64,000 bases of DNA from Porticoccus sp950063125 (GTDB lineage Bacteria; Pseudomonadota; Gammaproteobacteria; Pseudomonadales; Porticoccaceae): NCBI RefSeq assembly GCF_963973895.1, contig NZ_CAXBBF010000001.1; one strand, 5' to 3'. Of the stretch, positions 1 to 9,576 are shown piece by piece; position 1 is the first letter of the stretch; each line of letters opens with the position of its first letter. Below the pieces are notes generated by a model. It was given only the letters and a program-made list of their open reading frames with translations, was not told the DNA's origin and ran no database searches. A program made the translations under genes and the position numbers.

Positions 1-242
1 GCAACATACCAGACCAGCCGAGAGCCGCAGATGCAGGTATGTTGTCATCGATGTTGTACAATACCAGTGGGCAGATATCTGCCAGAACGAGGATTTGTTC
101 TTCTCCGCTGAACGCTCTTGAATCGGCCCTGCATGAAGCTACTTCCGACGATCAAGTGGTCGTTTTCGGCTCTTTTTTTACCGTTGGACCGATACTGGAC
201 TGGTGGCAAAACCTGCCAAAAGGAAAAAAGGATGTTGAGTGA
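1..242 (+). CDS. folC: FolC dihydrofolate/folylpolyglutamate synthase, C-terminal fragment
   Basis: Only the last ~79 codons lie in the window; the frame is open from base 3 to a TGA at 240-242. The family adds glutamate to folates in the cytoplasm. Near the C-terminus the stretch DDQVVVFGSFFTVGPIL matches the conserved FolC ending (a 'V.VFGSFFTVG' strand), and RAADAGML upstream fits the C-terminal ligase domain. The gene overlaps the start of the SPOR-domain gene by 11 bases, as in the folC-dedD-cvpA-purF order of many gammaproteobacteria. The assignment rests on this short segment and the gene order. Confidence 0.8.
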   Translation, partial: NIPDQPRAADAGMLSSMLYNTSGQISARTRICSSPLNALESALHEATSDDQVVVFGSFFTVGPILDWWQNLPKGKKDVE

Positions 243-768
243 AAATATGAAACAGCGCATTGTCGGTGGCTTTGTATTGCTGGCGCTGGCTCTGATTCTG
301 TTCGCTTTGCTTTTTGGTTTTTCTGATGCTGCCAAGGTAGATACTCGCTCGCAAATTCCCGACTCCCCGGATATTGCTCCTGTGGTCGTCGATCAACCGG
401 ATCGCCCGGACAATATTGAAGCTGCAATAGACGATGAAAATATCTTCCAGCCCGAGGTTTCGCAAGAGGTAGAGGCAGCAATTGAGTCTTCCTCACCTCA
501 GCCGCCGGGTTTGACTGATGAGGGTGTTGCGGAAGCCTGGGTTCTGCAGGTGGGCAGTTTTCGGGATACTGAAAAGGCGCAGTCATTGCTTGAACAGCTT
601 CTGGCGGATGGTTATAGCGCCTACGTTCGTGACCAGAAAGGCGATGCGGGAGCGCTGAATCGAGTCTTTGTGGGCCCCAAGGTATTGAAAAGTAAACTGG
701 TGGACGACAAGGCCGCCATCGACAAAAAATATGGTGTCAATGCACTGATGTTGCGCTTTGATCCCTGA
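232..768 (+). CDS. dedD: DedD-like SPOR-domain membrane protein
   Basis: A 178-residue inner-membrane protein with one N-terminal membrane segment (about residues 10-30), an acidic, proline-rich linker and a C-terminal SPOR domain beginning at WVLQVGSF and ending at NALMLRFDP. SPOR domains bind denuded septal peptidoglycan, and DedD acts in cell constriction. I chose ATG 232 because AAGGA lies about 8 bases upstream; an in-frame ATG at 247 gives the shorter start MKQRIVGG, typical of DedD, and cannot be excluded. It sits between folC and cvpA, the usual DedD position. Identification is by domain layout and context, because the linker is not conserved. Confidence 0.85.
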   Translation: MLSENMKQRIVGGFVLLALALILFALLFGFSDAAKVDTRSQIPDSPDIAPVVVDQPDRPDNIEAAIDDENIFQPEVSQEVEAAIESSSPQPPGLTDEGVAEAWVLQVGSFRDTEKAQSLLEQLLADGYSAYVRDQKGDAGALNRVFVGPKVLKSKLVDDKAAIDKKYGVNALMLRFDP

Positions 769-821
769 CCGTAGAACCTCGCTCTGATACACTCTCGGGC
801 ATTCTAAAAAATGATTAAAGC

Positions 822-1316
822 ATGAACTGGGCAGACTGGGCGATTATTGCGGTTTTAGGGTTTTCTGTGCTGATTAGCGCGGTGAGAGGCTTCATCAAAG
901 AAGCTCTGTCGTTGGTGATCTGGCTCGCAGCGGCAATCATTGCATCCATTTTCCACGATGAGCTCGCATTATGGCTGGTTGACCTCATTTCAACGCCTTC
1001 CCTGCGTATGCTGACTGCCTGGATCACACTATTTATTGTTGTTTTAATCATTGGTGGTATCTGCAGTTATCTGTTGGGGAAACTGGTGGAAGCGACGGGC
1101 CTGACCGGCACCGATCGGCTCCTGGGCGTATTGTTTGGCCTGACCCGGGGCCTGATCATTATTATGGTGGTACTGCTTGTCCTGACGGAAATACTGCCAG
1201 TGGCAGAGGATGTGTGGTGGCAGGAATCACACTTGATTTCTTTTTTTATGCAGTTTGAACATTTCGCCAGGGAGGCCGGAGCTGCGGTGTTAGGTTTTCT
1301 AAAAAATCTGCTCTAG
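822..1316 (+). CDS. cvpA: CvpA family membrane protein
   Basis: A 164-residue protein with four predicted hydrophobic segments (about 5-25, 30-48, 65-85 and 105-125). It opens MNWADWAIIAVLGFS and has the conserved run R-G-F-I-K-E-A-L-S near residue 22, both typical of CvpA. The family was named for colicin V production in E. coli and is required for some envelope stress responses; its molecular role is unsettled. It lies 53 bases after dedD and 55 bases before purF, the classical purF operon arrangement. Confidence 0.92.
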   Translation: MNWADWAIIAVLGFSVLISAVRGFIKEALSLVIWLAAAIIASIFHDELALWLVDLISTPSLRMLTAWITLFIVVLIIGGICSYLLGKLVEATGLTGTDRLLGVLFGLTRGLIIIMVVLLVLTEILPVAEDVWWQESHLISFFMQFEHFAREAGAAVLGFLKNLL

Positions 1317-1371
1317 TGAACAGGCGTCACAGCGCAGCCAGCAAGTCTTTAAAAACGAGGTCGTTTAGTCC

Positions 1372-2913
1372 ATGTGTGGCGTTGTCGGAATTGTCGGTAA
1401 AAGCGATGTTAAATTGCAGCTCTATGATGCATTAACGATGCTTCAACATCGGGGTCAGGATGCCGCAGGCATCATGACCTGTGTAGGTGGCCGCCTTAAC
1501 CAGAGGAAAGGGGTCGGTCTGGTTCGGGATGTGTTTCATACCCGCCACATGGCCGAGCTGGAAGGCAACATGGGTATCGGTCACGTGCGTTATCCGACTG
1601 CCGGCAGTTCTGGTGCTGCCCTGGCCCAGCCGTTTTATGTGAACTCTCCCTACGGGATCTGCATGGCACATAATGGCAATCTGACCAATACCGATGAGCT
1701 GATGGAGCATCTTTTCAAATCGGACCTCCGGCATATCAACACGGACTCAGATTCCGAAGCATTGCTCAACGTTTTTGCCCATGAACTGCACTTGCAGGGT
1801 AAGTTGCAACCATTGCCCGCCGATATTTTTGAAGCAGTGAGACGTGTGCATCGCCGATGCCGAGGGGCTTACGCAGTAGTGGGTATGATTGCCAATTATG
1901 GCATGGTCGCTTTCCGGGACCCGCTTGGTATTCGTCCTCTGGTATTTGGCCAGCGCGAAACGGCGCAGGGCATGGAATATATTGTGGCTTCAGAGAGTGT
2001 CGCACTGGATGTGCTTGGCTTTCAGCTGGTCCGGGATATTGAACCGGGCGAGGCACTTTATGTGGATGAGCAGGGTGAACTCCATTTGCAACAGTGTGCC
2101 GATAACCCGCAGTTGATGCCCTGTATATTCGAACACGTATATTTTGCCCGCCCCGACTCCATTATTGACAGTATTTCTGTTTACAAGTGCCGCCTGCGCA
2201 TGGGTGAGCATTTGGCGGAGAAGATTCTCCGGCAATACCCGGATCACGATATTGACGTGGTGATTCCCGTGCCGGATACCAGCCGGGTAGCTGCCCAAGC
2301 CATCGCTGAACACCTGCAGGTTAAATTCCGCGAAGGGTTCATGAAGAATCGTTATATCGGGCGGACATTCATTATGCCGGGGCAGAAGGAGCGTAAGAAG
2401 TCTGTGCGACAGAAACTGAACCCGGTGCGGCTGGAATTCAAGGGTAAAAATGTTTTGCTGGTGGATGACTCGATTGTTCGGGGCACTACGTCCAGGGAAA
2501 TCATTCAAATGGCCCGTGAGGCGGGTGCCAGTAAAGTCTATGTGGCATCGGCTGCGCCGCCAGTTCGCTATCCCAATGTCTATGGTATCGACATGCCATC
2601 TGCACGGGAGTTGATTGCTCACGACAGAACCGAGCAGGAGGTCGCCACGCTGATCGGCGCTGACTGGCTGATTTATCAGGAGCTGGAAGACCTTATCGCC
2701 AGTGCCAAAGAGGGCAATTCCGGTATCGTGTTCTTTGACTGTGCTGTCTTTGACGGTATTTATGTAACGGGTGATGTCAACCAGGCCTATCTGGACAGAC
2801 TCGAATCAGTCCGCAACGATAAAGCCAAGAGCAATTCAAAAAAGGGTAAATCACCATCCTCGGGGAATGGTGAGGTCATTGGCCTGCATAATTCGGAAAT
2901 GGAACTCAGGTAA
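1372..2913 (+). CDS. purF: Amidophosphoribosyltransferase (PurF)
   Basis: First committed step of purine synthesis: PRPP plus glutamine gives 5-phosphoribosylamine. The protein has 513 residues, the usual length. The Ntn-type glutaminase nucleophile is Cys2 (MCGVVGIVG), exposed after Met removal. The PRPP-binding loop VLLVDDSIVRGTT lies near residue 363, and the QHRGQDAAG motif lies near residue 25. A lysine/serine-rich tail (about 480-505) is less conserved. It overlaps metZ by one base (TAATG), so the two are probably translationally coupled. Together with guaB and guaA further along, the window carries three purine genes at separate sites. Confidence 0.97.
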   Translation: MCGVVGIVGKSDVKLQLYDALTMLQHRGQDAAGIMTCVGGRLNQRKGVGLVRDVFHTRHMAELEGNMGIGHVRYPTAGSSGAALAQPFYVNSPYGICMAHNGNLTNTDELMEHLFKSDLRHINTDSDSEALLNVFAHELHLQGKLQPLPADIFEAVRRVHRRCRGAYAVVGMIANYGMVAFRDPLGIRPLVFGQRETAQGMEYIVASESVALDVLGFQLVRDIEPGEALYVDEQGELHLQQCADNPQLMPCIFEHVYFARPDSIIDSISVYKCRLRMGEHLAEKILRQYPDHDIDVVIPVPDTSRVAAQAIAEHLQVKFREGFMKNRYIGRTFIMPGQKERKKSVRQKLNPVRLEFKGKNVLLVDDSIVRGTTSREIIQMAREAGASKVYVASAAPPVRYPNVYGIDMPSARELIAHDRTEQEVATLIGADWLIYQELEDLIASAKEGNSGIVFFDCAVFDGIYVTGDVNQAYLDRLESVRNDKAKSNSKKGKSPSSGNGEVIGLHNSEMELR

Positions 2914-4115
2914 TGAAACCAGCTCACGACATTGATAATTCTCTTGCAGAAGCCGGATTGGACACACTGGCTGTTCGCGCCGGTCAGCACCGCTCTGCAG
3001 AGGGTGAGCACAGTGAAGCATTATTTCTGACATCGAGTTACGTCTTTGCCAGTGCCGCCGAGGCCGCAGCGCGGTTCTCCGGCGATCAATCAGGTAATGT
3101 CTATTCCCGCTATACCAACCCGACAGTACGGACTTTTGAAGAGCGCATTGCGGCACTGGAAGGGGCAGAACAAGCCGTCGCGACCTCATCGGGCATGGCC
3201 GCCATTCTTAGCACCTGCATGGCTTTTTTAAAAAGCGGCGATCATCTGGTCTGCTCACGAGACGTGTTCGGGACCACCACGGTATTGCTCGATAAATACC
3301 TGAGCAAGATGGGTGTGGAAACCACCTTTGTGCCAGTCACCGACCTCGCCTTGTGGAAACAGTCGATACGGCCTGAAACGAAACTGCTATTTCTGGAGAC
3401 GCCCTCCAATCCACTCTGTGAAGTGGCGGATATTACTGCACTCGCTGAATTGGCCCGCGCACAGGATGTACTTTTTGTTGTCGACAACTGTCTTTGCACC
3501 CCGGCCCTGCAAAAACCGCTCGCATTGGGTGCCGATCTAGTGATTCACTCCGCAACCAAATACCTCGATGGCCAGGGGCGCTGCCTCGGCGGGGTGGTTT
3601 GCGGTCGTAGCGAGCTGGTCAATGAAGTGTTGTCTTTTATTCGTAGTGCCGGCCCCACCATGAGCCCCTTCAATGCCTGGGTATTTCTCAAGGGTCTTGA
3701 GACGCTGAGATTGAGAATGGATGCCCACTCCGCCAATGCACAGCAACTTGCGGAATGGTTGCAGCAGCAACCGGCTGTTGAGCAGGTGTTTTATGCCGGG
3801 CTGCCCGATCACCCTGGTCATCAGCTCGCTGCGCGGCAACAGCGCGGCTTTGGTGGTGTTCTTTCATTTCGGGTACGAGGCGGTCGGGAGCAGGCCTGGA
3901 AGGTTATCGACAGCACCCGAATACTCTCACTTACAGCGAACCTGGGTGATGCAAAGACGACCATTGTCCATCCCGCAACAACGACCCACGGCCGCTTGAA
4001 CGATCAACAGAAAAAGGCCTCGGGCATCACTGAAAACCTGATCCGTGTTGCCGTTGGCCTCGAAGACATTGAGGATATCAAGAACGATCTGTTGCATGGT
4101 TTGACTGCTATCTGA
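2913..4115 (+). CDS. metZ: O-succinylhomoserine sulfhydrylase (MetZ)
   Basis: A PLP enzyme of the Cys/Met metabolism family, 400 residues. MetZ makes homocysteine directly from O-succinylhomoserine and sulfide. The PLP lysine is K216 in HSATKYLDGQGR, and the family motifs ETPSNPL (near 159) and SGMAA (near 90) are present. Placement right after purF is the arrangement seen for metZ in Pseudomonas relatives, which supports MetZ over cystathionine gamma-synthase or gamma-lyase; motifs alone separate these poorly. The start codon overlaps the purF stop by one base. Confidence 0.92.
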   Translation: MKPAHDIDNSLAEAGLDTLAVRAGQHRSAEGEHSEALFLTSSYVFASAAEAAARFSGDQSGNVYSRYTNPTVRTFEERIAALEGAEQAVATSSGMAAILSTCMAFLKSGDHLVCSRDVFGTTTVLLDKYLSKMGVETTFVPVTDLALWKQSIRPETKLLFLETPSNPLCEVADITALAELARAQDVLFVVDNCLCTPALQKPLALGADLVIHSATKYLDGQGRCLGGVVCGRSELVNEVLSFIRSAGPTMSPFNAWVFLKGLETLRLRMDAHSANAQQLAEWLQQQPAVEQVFYAGLPDHPGHQLAARQQRGFGGVLSFRVRGGREQAWKVIDSTRILSLTANLGDAKTTIVHPATTTHGRLNDQQKKASGITENLIRVAVGLEDIEDIKNDLLHGLTAI

Positions 4116-4155
4116 TTCCATCCTCATAGTCACACTGGAAATGGAAGTGAACAAT

Positions 4156-5073
4156 ATGCGTCAAGTTGTAGACAAATTGGTCACCTCTATCGGCAGGGTG
4201 TTGATAGGCAAGGACGAGCAGATCCGGCTGGCGATTACCTGTCTGTTTGCCGGTGGGCACCTGCTGATCGAAGATATGCCGGGTATGGGAAAAACCACCC
4301 TGGCACAGGGGCTGGCAGCCGTTCTGGGCCTCTCCTACAATCGTGTTCAATTCACCAGTGACCTGTTGCCTGCCGATATATTGGGCATTTCTGTTTATGA
4401 CCGAAATCGGGGGCAGTTTGAATTTCACCCCGGTCCGGTGTTCAGCCAATTGCTGCTCGCTGATGAAATAAACCGCACGACACCAAAAACCCAGAGTGCA
4501 TTACTGGAAGCAATGGCGGAAGGCCAGGTGACGGTGGAGGGCGAAACCCGTCCCCTACCGCATCCATTTTTTGTGATAGCCACCCAGAACCCGCTGACTC
4601 AATCGGGGACCTATCCATTGCCGGAGTCACAACTGGATCGCTTTCTGATGCGCATTGAGCTGGGTTACCCGGATCCACGCTCCGAGCGGGAGTTATTGTC
4701 AGGGGTTAACCCCCGCAGTCGATTGGCAGAGATCAAAACATTATTGCCAGCAAAACAGCTGTTGCAGATCCAGCAACATGTAGCTGACGTCAAGGTGGCT
4801 GAAAATCTGGTGGACTACCTGCAACGCCTAGTGCAATTTACCCGCGATGACCCCGTTTTTTACTACGGGTTGTCTCCACGCGGTGCATTAGCCGCACTGC
4901 AATGTGCCCGCGCCTGGGCCCTGATCCATGGCCGGCAATATGTGATTCCCGAGGATATTCAGGCAGTATTTCCGGCCGTTGCAGGTCATCGGTTGCGCGG
5001 TGCGGGGGAGTGCGCCAATCACGATGGTGATGTGCTTGCCAGTCTGGTGCTGAACTCAGTGGATATTCTTTAG
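4156..5073 (+). CDS. MoxR family AAA+ ATPase
   Basis: A 305-residue AAA+ ATPase of the MoxR type, generally thought to be a chaperone for maturing membrane or VWA-domain protein complexes. The Walker A is DMPGMGKTTLAQG (near residue 40), the Walker B is LLADEINRTTPK (near 105), and the sensor region ATQNPLTQSGTYPLPESQLDRF is classical MoxR. I prefer ATG 4156, which has GGAAG 8 bases upstream; ATG 4141, five codons earlier, is the alternative. It is followed by DUF58 and TgpA-like genes, the common MoxR-DUF58-transglutaminase trio. No VWA-domain genes follow here. Confidence 0.93.
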   Translation: MRQVVDKLVTSIGRVLIGKDEQIRLAITCLFAGGHLLIEDMPGMGKTTLAQGLAAVLGLSYNRVQFTSDLLPADILGISVYDRNRGQFEFHPGPVFSQLLLADEINRTTPKTQSALLEAMAEGQVTVEGETRPLPHPFFVIATQNPLTQSGTYPLPESQLDRFLMRIELGYPDPRSERELLSGVNPRSRLAEIKTLLPAKQLLQIQQHVADVKVAENLVDYLQRLVQFTRDDPVFYYGLSPRGALAALQCARAWALIHGRQYVIPEDIQAVFPAVAGHRLRGAGECANHDGDVLASLVLNSVDIL

Positions 5074-5151
5074 ACAAAAAGCGGACGATGTAGTTGGCTG
5101 CACGAAGTGGAAGCATTTTTGCCCCGTGCTGCAGGACAAAAAAAGGCCGTC

Positions 5152-6141
5152 ATGATCAGTCAATTCAGGCAATTTTTTCAGCACCTCTACGCACGTTGGT
5201 TGGCACACCGGTTGCCACCAGCCCGGCAGGTAAAACTGAATACTCGTAGTCTTTTCATCTTTCCTTCCAAAGCGGGATTTTCATTTCTGTTGCTGATCGT
5301 ACTTTGCTGGCTGGTGGCCACCAATTATGAAAATAATCTGGTATTCGGTATTACCTGCCTGCTGACAGCAATTTTTGTGGTGGCCATTCTGCACAGCTTT
5401 GCGAATTTGTCTGGCCTCAATCTCAGTTGTTCGCGAGTAAGCCCTGGCCACGCCGGACACCCGCTAACGATAGAACTGGTGTTTCATCAGTCGGGTAAAC
5501 GTCTGCGTGAAAACCTGATTCTCGCATTTGCCGGGCACGAACCGGTTGCCATTGGCATAGCGGCGACGGAAGAAGCTCGGGTAAAGCTGGGCTTTGTTCC
5601 CGCCAGCAGGGGGCTGATTGATCCCGGTCGGTTGCGCGTGGAGAGTCTCTACCCGTTGGGTCTATTCAAAGTCTGGACACAGATAGACCTCGATATCCGT
5701 TGCCTGGTATATCCTTCACCACAGACAGCACTGAATCGACAAACTACAGTCAGTCCTGTAGGCGGAGATGATGGATTAATAGTACAGGTGTTTGAGGGCG
5801 GTGAGGATTTTACCGGGCTGAGTGACTACCGTCCCGGTGACTCGCCGAAGCGCATTGCCTGGAAGCAGTTTGCCAGAGAGCAGGGGTTATATACGAAACA
5901 TTATGGTTCGGCCCAGGACGAGCGGTTTTGGCTGGATTGGGACGCATTTCCCGGGCTCGATACCGAAGCCAGATTGTCGAGACTCTGTGGTCTATTACTC
6001 AGTATTGTGCCATTGGACATTCCCTATGGACTGAAACTGCCGGGCCTGATCATTGCGCCCAATATCACGGATTCGCATCGACTACAGGTACTGCGCGAGT
6101 TGGCACTGTTTGGCCTGCCAGACCGGGGAGGGGATCGGTGA
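5152..6141 (+). CDS. DUF58 domain protein
   Basis: A 329-residue protein with two hydrophobic segments (about 42-62 and 68-90) followed by a soluble region carrying the DUF58 signature G-L-S-D-Y-R-P-G-D-S-P-K-R-I-A-W-K. The family is always found with MoxR ATPases and is linked to envelope or protein-complex assembly; its biochemistry is unknown. ATG 5152 is preceded by AAGG at 5143-5146. An upstream in-frame GTG at 5107 would add 15 residues and has no better ribosome site. Its TGA overlaps the GTG start of the next gene, so the pair is likely co-translated. Confidence 0.85.
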   Translation: MISQFRQFFQHLYARWLAHRLPPARQVKLNTRSLFIFPSKAGFSFLLLIVLCWLVATNYENNLVFGITCLLTAIFVVAILHSFANLSGLNLSCSRVSPGHAGHPLTIELVFHQSGKRLRENLILAFAGHEPVAIGIAATEEARVKLGFVPASRGLIDPGRLRVESLYPLGLFKVWTQIDLDIRCLVYPSPQTALNRQTTVSPVGGDDGLIVQVFEGGEDFTGLSDYRPGDSPKRIAWKQFAREQGLYTKHYGSAQDERFWLDWDAFPGLDTEARLSRLCGLLLSIVPLDIPYGLKLPGLIIAPNITDSHRLQVLRELALFGLPDRGGDR

Positions 6142-8156
6142 CATCGCCTGTCTGGAAAATTCACCGAAACGGCCTGTTCTGGCTGCTGGTAGCCTTCGCT
6201 GCCGTGATTATTCTCCATGCGGATCATTTGCCCAACTGGATATTGCTGGCAGCGTTCGTGGCCATAATATGGCGAATCCAGCTTTATCGAAGCGCCTGGC
6301 GTCCTCCCTCCCGGCTGATTAAAACCGGTCTGTTGGGTCTCTGCCTGGCGGGACTGGTGGCCGAATACGGCAGTCCGATTGGACTCGAGCCGATGGTGGC
6401 GTTGCTGGTTTCGGCTTACCTTTTGAAACTGTTGGAAATGCACCACCGTCGCGATGCCTATCTAGTGATTTTCCTGGCCTTTTTTATCACTGCACTGGAT
6501 GCATTGTTTGATCAATCTATCGGTAACACTCTTTATATCATCGGCTGTCTGTTGCTGGTCCTGGCAGCATTGCTCGGCTTGCACGGCAGTGATGGTAACG
6601 AGGGGCAACTGCGTCCGTTAGGTAAGGCGATGACCATCATGGCGCAAGCCTTGCCACTTATGTTGCTGTTATTTATCTTTATGCCGCGACTTGGCGCACT
6701 GTGGTCGGTGCCAATGCAACAGCAAAGCGCCAAAACAGGTGTCACTGATACCATGTCTCCCGGTGACTTCAGCCGACTGGGCCGTTCCGGTGAGCTGGCT
6801 TTCCGGGTGAGCTTTGAAGACGCGATTCCCTCCCAGAAAAGTCTTTACTGGCGGGGTCTGGTGCTCGCCGAATTCGATGGTCGCACCTGGTCCAGGTCTT
6901 CACTTTCCCGTTTTCAGGACAGCAACCTGGTGCAGTGGTATGGCGATCCCCCAAAAAGCTGGGATCAGGTTGTTGATCGGAAGGGTGAGCCCCTGACATT
7001 CAGTGTGGTTATCGAACCAACTCAGCAGCGCTGGCTCTATGCCCTCGATACACCGAAACCTGACAGTGAGGGTGTCGGTCTGACCAGGGATTATCGCCTG
7101 ATTTCTGCCTATCCCCTGCGGAGTAAAAAGCAGTACCGGGTCAACAGCTGGCCCGAGCATCGTCTCGAACCCCAAGGGCTGTCCCCTCAGCACCGGGCAG
7201 TCTATCTACAGCTTCCTGAAGAATTTAACCCCCGCACCCGGGAGCTGGCCAGTCGCTGGCGCAAGACGGTCAGCGGCGATCCTGAGCTGGTATCGAGGGT
7301 ATTGACGTTGTACAACAGTGAGTTTGTCTACACGCTGCAACCGCCACTGCTGGGCAAACATGCTGTAGACGAATTTCTGTTCGATAGCCAGCGGGGCTTC
7401 TGTGAGCATTTTGCCGGCAGCTTCGTGTTTTTTATGCGTGCTGCCGGTATTCCTGCAAGGGTTGTTGCCGGCTACCAGGGCGGCGAGAGGCACCCCGACG
7501 ACTACCTGGTCGTGCGTCAATATGATGCCCATGCCTGGGCGGAAATCTGGCTGGAGGATAGGGGCTGGGTGAGAGTTGACCCGACAGCCGCCGTGGCACC
7601 TCAGCGTATCGAGCAGGATTTGCAGTCGGTGTTGGGCGACGAAACAGATTTTTTAGCGGATTCACCGGTTTCACTGGTGCGCTTTCGCCATATTGGCTGG
7701 CTGAATCAACTGCGTTTGCAGATTGAGTCACTCAATTACAACTGGGCCCTTTGGGTACTGGGTTACGATCAGATACAGACTGCTTTTCTGCGCAACCTGC
7801 TGGGGGACAACTCGCCCTGGCGAATCGCGCTGGCCCTGACTGGGGTGGGCGGCGGTTTGCTGCTTTTGCTGGGGTTATGGATGCTGCTGCCACGTCGCCG
7901 TGAACGGCCCCGGGACCTGTTGGACCGGGAGTTTCTCCGGCTATGCCAAAAACTCGAAAAAGCCGGTTTTCCCAGGCAGGTGGGTGAAGGGCCGAGGGAT
8001 TATGCGCAGCGCGTTGCTGAATCCAGACCCGAATTGGGCAGGGAACTGGTTGAAGTGACCCGAATGTATGAAACCATGCGCTATGCGGGTGAAACACCTG
8101 ACGCACGTACCCTCGCCAGGACAATTCGTAGTCTGTGCATTAATCGTTCAGGATAG
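6138..8156 (+). CDS. TgpA-like transmembrane transglutaminase (DUF3488/DUF4129)
   Basis: A 672-residue inner-membrane protein. Several N-terminal membrane segments (to about residue 185, DUF3488) precede a periplasmic transglutaminase-like domain with the full catalytic triad: C422 in GFCEHFAG, H465 in DAHAWAE and D481 in VDPTAA. One more membrane helix follows near 575, then a short cytoplasmic DUF4129-like tail. P. aeruginosa TgpA is the named relative and is essential there. I chose GTG 6138, which overlaps the DUF58 stop as GTGA and sits after a GGGGAGGGG ribosome site; the longer open frame from 5928 would overlap the DUF58 gene by 200 bases and lacks family similarity in the extension. 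Confidence 0.9.
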   Translation: MTSPVWKIHRNGLFWLLVAFAAVIILHADHLPNWILLAAFVAIIWRIQLYRSAWRPPSRLIKTGLLGLCLAGLVAEYGSPIGLEPMVALLVSAYLLKLLEMHHRRDAYLVIFLAFFITALDALFDQSIGNTLYIIGCLLLVLAALLGLHGSDGNEGQLRPLGKAMTIMAQALPLMLLLFIFMPRLGALWSVPMQQQSAKTGVTDTMSPGDFSRLGRSGELAFRVSFEDAIPSQKSLYWRGLVLAEFDGRTWSRSSLSRFQDSNLVQWYGDPPKSWDQVVDRKGEPLTFSVVIEPTQQRWLYALDTPKPDSEGVGLTRDYRLISAYPLRSKKQYRVNSWPEHRLEPQGLSPQHRAVYLQLPEEFNPRTRELASRWRKTVSGDPELVSRVLTLYNSEFVYTLQPPLLGKHAVDEFLFDSQRGFCEHFAGSFVFFMRAAGIPARVVAGYQGGERHPDDYLVVRQYDAHAWAEIWLEDRGWVRVDPTAAVAPQRIEQDLQSVLGDETDFLADSPVSLVRFRHIGWLNQLRLQIESLNYNWALWVLGYDQIQTAFLRNLLGDNSPWRIALALTGVGGGLLLLLGLWMLLPRRRERPRDLLDREFLRLCQKLEKAGFPRQVGEGPRDYAQRVAESRPELGRELVEVTRMYETMRYAGETPDARTLARTIRSLCINRSG

Positions 8157-8161
8157 CGCTG

Positions 8162-8836
8162 TTATTTGGTCAGCATATTGCGGGCCCCTTTAACGAAGGA
8201 AGTCGCCTTGTCTTCCTGTTCGTATTCAGCGGCGGGCTGGTTGATCCCGCGCTGGAAAGCGGGCCGCTCGTCTAGCCGTTCAACCCATCGTTGCAAGTGG
8301 GGAAAGGGTTTGATGTCAATCCCGGACCAGTCGTAAATTCGTACCCAGGCCCAATTGGCGATATCGGCGATACTCAGCTCATTGGTGAGAAACTGTCTGC
8401 CTTTCAGATGGCTGTCCAAAACGCCAAAGAGACGTTTTACCTCGTTTTGATAACGATCGATTGCCGGTTGATAGGTTTCATTCCAGTAACGGTACCAGAC
8501 GTTGGCCTGGCCCATCATCGGGCCGATACCGCCCATCTGGAACATCAGCCACTGCAGAGAACGAGACCGCTCCTTTGGATCGCTCGATAGCAACTGTCCG
8601 GTTTTCTCCGCCAGATAGATCAATATGGCGCCCGACTCAAAAACCGTAAAATTGTCATTGGCGCGATCTACAATAGTGGGGATTCTGCCATTGGGATTGA
8701 GTGCAAGGTACCAGGGCTGCTTTTGTTCATTATCGCTCAGGCTGAGCACGTGCATGTCATAGGGGAGATCCAGTTCTTCAAGTGCGATGCTGACTTTGTG
8801 GCCATTGGGTGTGGCAGCAGTGTAGAGTTCAATCAT
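8162..8836 (-). CDS. Glutathione S-transferase family protein
   Basis: A 224-residue cytoplasmic GST. The N-terminal thioredoxin-like domain starts MIELYTAATPNGHKVSIALEE and has the cis-proline NPNGRIPTIVD (near 48-58) and the glutathione-binding FESGAILIYLAEK (near 65). The C-terminal helical domain carries the N-capping region SIADIANWAWV (near 158). The TPNGHKVSI start and the NPNGRIPTI motif are typical of the YfcG/Ure2p-like group, which often has disulfide reductase activity; the true substrate is unknown. It is convergent with the TgpA gene, with 5 bases between the stops. Confidence 0.93.
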   Translation of the reverse strand: MIELYTAATPNGHKVSIALEELDLPYDMHVLSLSDNEQKQPWYLALNPNGRIPTIVDRANDNFTVFESGAILIYLAEKTGQLLSSDPKERSRSLQWLMFQMGGIGPMMGQANVWYRYWNETYQPAIDRYQNEVKRLFGVLDSHLKGRQFLTNELSIADIANWAWVRIYDWSGIDIKPFPHLQRWVERLDERPAFQRGINQPAAEYEQEDKATSFVKGARNMLTK

Positions 8837-8916
8837 GGGTAATGTACTCCTGATCCAAGTCAGCAGAGATTAGGACAGTAGATTCATGGTGGCAAGCGCA
8901 ACACAGGAGCCGAGAT

Positions 8917-9564
8917 ATGTTTGATTATTCCCATAAAGCACAGATGGTCAGTCCCGAGCAGGCACTGCCTGGCCGCGCTGAGCCGCTGGTGGTCAACAAC
9001 CGGCATCTGGCTACAGGCCATCCGCTCAAGGCCCCTTTTCCCGATGGTATGCAACAGATCATTCTCGGTATGGGCTGTTTCTGGGGGGCTGAGCGCCTTT
9101 TCTGGACGCAACCCGGTGTCTATAGCACGGCAGTGGGCTATGCCGGGGGTTACACCGAAAATCCTACTTATGAAGAAGTCTGCTCGGGATTAACCGGCCA
9201 TACCGAAGTGGTTCTGGTGGTTTTTGATCCAGATGTGATTGGCCTGACAACACTGCTTGAGCTGTTCTGGGTATCCCATGATCCCACCCAGGGGATGCGT
9301 CAGGGCAATGACAGGGGAACCCAGTATCGTTCAGCCATCTATTGCTTCAATGAAACACAATACCAGTTGGCGGACAAATCACGTGAAGCGTTTCAACGTG
9401 AATTGCAACAGCGTGATTTCCCCCCGATCACCACAGAAATCAGTTTGTCCTGCCCGTTCTATTATGCGGAGGACTACCATCAGCAATACCTGATAAAGAA
9501 CCCGGGTGGGTATTGTAGTCTCAAGGGAACGGGCGTTTCATTCCGGCTCGATCGGCCGGAATGA
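8917..9564 (+). CDS. msrA: Peptide methionine sulfoxide reductase MsrA
   Basis: Reduces methionine-S-sulfoxide in proteins, for repair after oxidative stress. The active-site cysteine is C54 in MGCFWGAERLFW. Other family motifs are GYAGGYTENPTYEEVCSG, FWVSHDPTQGMRQGNDRGTQ and YYAEDYHQQYL. It has 215 residues, including the ~45-residue N-terminal extension seen in long MsrA forms. An AGGAG lies 7 bases before ATG 8917. A hairpin with 9-bp arms (9539-9547 and 9555-9563) overlaps its stop codon and may end transcription between this gene and the convergent ferritin-like gene, though no T-run follows. Confidence 0.96.
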   Translation: MFDYSHKAQMVSPEQALPGRAEPLVVNNRHLATGHPLKAPFPDGMQQIILGMGCFWGAERLFWTQPGVYSTAVGYAGGYTENPTYEEVCSGLTGHTEVVLVVFDPDVIGLTTLLELFWVSHDPTQGMRQGNDRGTQYRSAIYCFNETQYQLADKSREAFQRELQQRDFPPITTEISLSCPFYYAEDYHQQYLIKNPGGYCSLKGTGVSFRLDRPE

Positions 9565-9576
9565 TCGCAGAGAAAT

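Noticed and set aside
1432..2913. Several long frames antisense to purF
   Set aside because: PurF is complete and certain; these are shadows.
5928..6137. Upstream extension of the TgpA-like gene
   Set aside because: The extension overlaps the DUF58 gene by about 200 bases and has no family similarity; the GTG at 6138 has a strong ribosome site and overlaps the upstream stop.
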